Of a stretch of 36,814 nucleotides of DNA, positions 35,058 to 36,814 are shown piece after piece. Position 1 is the first letter of the stretch. Every line of letters starts with the position of its first letter. The stretch covers positions 1-36,814 of the forward strand of contig JABDIY010000029.1 of the NCBI GenBank assembly GCA_013003535.1. The letters run 5' to 3'. The translations under genes and the position numbers were made by a program. This stretch comes from Acidimicrobiales bacterium (lineage in GTDB: Bacteria; Actinomycetota; Acidimicrobiia; Acidimicrobiales; SZUA-35). The notes under the pieces are model-generated. The model was given only the letters and a program-made list of their open reading frames with translations. It did no database searches and was not told the origin of the DNA.

Positions 35058-35561
35058 TTATGTGAAGATAAGTGAAATTGAAGGACAATCGGGGTCGCCC
35101 ACAGGGCAGCGCGGGTTCCTGGGAGAACCGAACTGGCTCCGGTTGACCACGAGAAAGCAGCTCTCGCAGACGAATTCGCGGTCGCGCTGGGCGTTCACCT
35201 TCGGAGCATCATCAGGATCGTCTTCGTCCTCGTCGTCATCGTCTGTAGCCATTCGATCTTGAAGGATGTCGCTGAGGTCGGCCTCGATATCGTCCGGATC
35301 GAGGTCATCGTCTTCGTCATCTTCGTCATCCTTGACGACTTTGCGAGCCCGAGGTGCCGGGGTCTCCTCGTCCGCACCTTCTTCCTCTTCGTCTACGACC
35401 TCATCGAGGGAGACTGACTCGAAATCATCGTCTTCCAGGTCGTCGTCGGCGAGATCCTCGTCTATGTCGGCATCGTCGAGGTCTTCGTCGACGAGATCGT
35501 CGTCGTCGTCATCATCATCTATGACTTCCTCGATTTCTTCTTCGTCAAGTTCATCTGCCAT
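35058..35561 (-). CDS. DUF4193-like zinc protein with a long acidic N-terminal region
   Basis: 167 aa from the ATG at 35561; the open frame runs further up, but that part is in the 3' region of the transglycosylase gene on another frame. About the first 120 residues are almost entirely Asp and Glu with some Leu/Val, broken by a basic patch (PRARKVVK). The last 40 residues contain FVCESCFLVVNRSQFG followed by Cys-containing CPVGDPDCP, giving four Cys in the CxxC...C...C order of actinobacterial DUF4193 proteins (usually about 100 aa). The acidic arm is much longer than usual. Function of the family is not established. First gene of a three-gene unit. Confidence 0.78.
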   Translation of the reverse strand: MADELDEEEIEEVIDDDDDDDDLVDEDLDDADIDEDLADDDLEDDDFESVSLDEVVDEEEEGADEETPAPRARKVVKDDEDDEDDDLDPDDIEADLSDILQDRMATDDDDEDEDDPDDAPKVNAQRDREFVCESCFLVVNRSQFGSPRNPRCPVGDPDCPSISLIFT

Positions 35562-35704
35562 GCAACACCTTCTCGGAACGACACCTCTAGGTCGGGCGGA
35601 CTCTACAGACTGCGGAAACAACTCCCACCGTGACCTATGGCGGAATCTTTCGTGAGTTGTCTTTCCCGATAACGAAGGCGGCCGTTGACTGGACCTCGTG
35701 AGGA

Positions 35705-36607
35705 CTATTTCTTCTGGAACATGGCTCGGTGGTTGTTGACGTTGGCCACGTAGGAATGGGTACTGCTGTACCAGCCGTTGGCTCGGACTGAACCCTGGCC
35801 CTGGTAGTAGCTGGCGATCGATTGGTTGACGTCGCCCATCTCGCGCAGCAGCCACCCGAGGTAGGCCGCACTCATTTGTATGTTGTCTTCCGGCTCCACA
35901 CGGGTGAGCGATGGATCGCCGATCAAGGCGCTGGCGATCCACTCCCCCGTCGCTGGCATGATCTGCCCGATGCCGAAGGCGCCGGCGCTGGAGATCTGGT
36001 CATTCCGCCAACCGGATTCCTGCCAGGCGATAGCCATGAGGAGATCCGTCGGAACGCCGTAGTGAGCAGCCCACTTCTCGAGGCTTGGCAGGATTGCGAG
36101 ACGGGCTGGGTCATCGAGTATTCGCTGAGGCAGGTTCGGGTAATCAGCCGCCGAGCCTGGCACCTTTAGAACCTGTCCCACCCGAATCCGATACGGACTG
36201 GCAATATTGTTCTGGCGAGCGATTTCTTGCCATGAGACGCCGAGTTTTGCACCGATGCGGCTGAGACTGTCACCGCTGACGACCGTGTATGAGCCAGCGG
36301 GCAGAGAGCCGGGTACCACCGGCTTGGGCTTCTCGCCACTAGCTACCGGAGCCGATGCCCCGGCGGCCGTGTGGGTTGGGATACTCAATACCTGGCCGAC
36401 GCGGATTCGATTGGGATTGGTGATGCCGTTCTCATCAACAATCTGGGAAACCGTCACGCCGTACTTGCCGGCGATGTGACCCAGGGTCTCGCCTGGAACC
36501 ACGGTGTGGGACTCATGGGCCGAAGCCGGTGAAGCCCAAGCGAACAAAGAAGCACCGATGATCGCCGGAGCAATGAACTTGGGAGATAGCAGAGAATGAA
36601 CACGCAT
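35705..36607 (-). CDS. Secreted LysM-LysM lytic transglycosylase
   Basis: Peptidoglycan-cleaving enzyme acting outside the membrane. The signal peptide ends at ASPASA (residue 30). Two LysM domains follow: HTVVPGETLGHIAGKYG starting at residue 34, and YTVVSGDSLSRIGAKLG starting at 107, each ending IRVGQVL. A goose-lysozyme/SLT-like catalytic domain covers about 174-290, with the catalytic Glu at 197 in AWQESGW, GAFGIGQIMP, and the N-terminal-to-C-terminal order of SLT family 1 (AYLGWLL, then YYQGQGSV). 300 aa. Likely roles are cell-wall turnover or division. 143 bp separate it from the downstream acidic-protein gene. Confidence 0.9.
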   Translation of the reverse strand: MRVHSLLSPKFIAPAIIGASLFAWASPASAHESHTVVPGETLGHIAGKYGVTVSQIVDENGITNPNRIRVGQVLSIPTHTAAGASAPVASGEKPKPVVPGSLPAGSYTVVSGDSLSRIGAKLGVSWQEIARQNNIASPYRIRVGQVLKVPGSAADYPNLPQRILDDPARLAILPSLEKWAAHYGVPTDLLMAIAWQESGWRNDQISSAGAFGIGQIMPATGEWIASALIGDPSLTRVEPEDNIQMSAAYLGWLLREMGDVNQSIASYYQGQGSVRANGWYSSTHSYVANVNNHRAMFQKK

Positions 36608-36717
36608 TCCGGCCTATCGGCCCCCCGTTCGAGCGTTTCAAGGCGATAGGTCGAAATACCTACTCACGCCCCGCCCACTCCCCCGGCCACCACACCACTC
36701 TCCGTGAAAACCAGCCC
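36608..36717 (-). promoter_or_regulatory. Leader region of the transglycosylase gene
   Basis: Noncoding. A 7-bp inverted repeat, CCTATCG and CGATAGG, flanks the start-proximal part of the leader (within about 36610-36655), so the ribosome site may be paired. No confident promoter or riboswitch family could be assigned. Confidence 0.4.
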
Positions 36718-36814
36718 AGCGACGGCGCTGAGCAGTCCAGCCCGACACCACCCAAGATCTGTCGCAGCGCCGAAGGCGAAGCCTCCGTGGCGCCTGAACG
36801 CCCCCCGGAGGGAA
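36718..36814 (-). repeat. 97-bp repeat copy B (inverted relative to 18476-18572)
   Basis: Minus-strand equivalent of copy A, ending at the window edge, so it may continue beyond it. On this strand it lies 110 bp upstream of the transglycosylase start and could be part of its long leader. The GGCGCC/GGCGCTG arms around ACGGAGGCTTCGCCT can form a hairpin. Confidence 0.6.

Noticed and set aside
35260-35570. Trinucleotide-like runs resembling a simple DNA repeat
   Set aside because: They are Asp/Glu codon runs of the acidic protein (mixed GAC, GAT, GAA, GAG), not an exact tandem repeat.
35562-35942. N-terminal extension of the acidic DUF4193-like frame to 35942
   Set aside because: The extension overlaps the catalytic domain of the transglycosylase in another frame and is Arg/Pro-rich noise; the ATG at 35561 starts a natural acidic protein.
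36608-36814. Possible c-di-AMP (ydaO) riboswitch upstream of the LysM transglycosylase
   Set aside because: Cell-wall hydrolase genes in actinobacteria often carry one, but I could not find its conserved segments here.

Overview
The window looks like chromosomal DNA of a high-GC actinomycete, most likely an Acidimicrobiia-type (free-living, probably aquatic) bacterium. The evidence is indirect: a SufC-SufS-SufU cluster, a DUF4193-like zinc protein, a Lys-rich protein with the C-terminal domain typical of actinobacterial lipid-droplet-associated proteins, a LivK-type lipoprotein with a Thr/Asp-rich linker, many GTG starts, and tightly packed genes joined by ATGA/GTGA overlaps. I see no transposase, integrase, phage gene, CRISPR array, rRNA or tRNA.

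Layout. 1-488: 3' part of a short-chain dehydrogenase. 531-2995 (minus): DsbA/FrnE-like oxidoreductase, nucleoside hydrolase and ribokinase, a nucleoside/ribose salvage operon. 3043-7661 (minus): acyl-CoA synthetase, an unrecognised 375-aa protein, ribonuclease Z and a PlsC-like acyltransferase. 7679-10274 (plus): an ECF-type transporter operon whose first gene fuses a membrane (S-like) domain to an ATPase domain, followed by EcfA and EcfT. 10323-13264 (minus): luciferase-like monooxygenase, a biotin-carrier/carboxyltransferase fusion and a small membrane protein. 13361-15857 (plus): HAD phosphatase, metallo-beta-lactamase-fold hydrolase and MFS transporter, all translationally coupled. 15942-18421 (plus): sufC-sufS-sufU behind a promoter that overlaps a 28-bp palindrome. 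18701-20086 (minus): solitary LivK-like lipoprotein.

20439-24950 holds a small ribbon-helix-helix-like protein, an alpha/beta hydrolase, an unassigned acidic protein, threonine aldolase and an AAA+ ATPase with an N-terminal winged-helix-like region. 24965-29312 (minus) holds an HyuA-type hydantoinase/oxoprolinase subunit, a secreted TIMP/NTR-like protein and glutaminyl-tRNA synthetase. 29486-32002 has two small predicted proteins and a large secreted CHRD-like/DUF4214 protein read from a TTG start. 32101-33931 has a 52-aa zinc-ribbon protein divergent from a long, highly charged protein. 33939-36607 (minus) is a LysM-LysM-transglycosylase gene followed by a DUF4193-like acidic protein, a Lys-rich protein and a GNAT acetyltransferase.

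Points most worth a second look: a 97-bp sequence present twice (18476-18572 and, inverted, 36718-36814) with no recognised identity; the S-domain/ATPase fusion of the ECF operon; the carrier-carboxyltransferase fusion; the palindrome over the suf promoter; and GlnRS in an apparent actinomycete. All functional names rest on motif reading by eye, without database searches.
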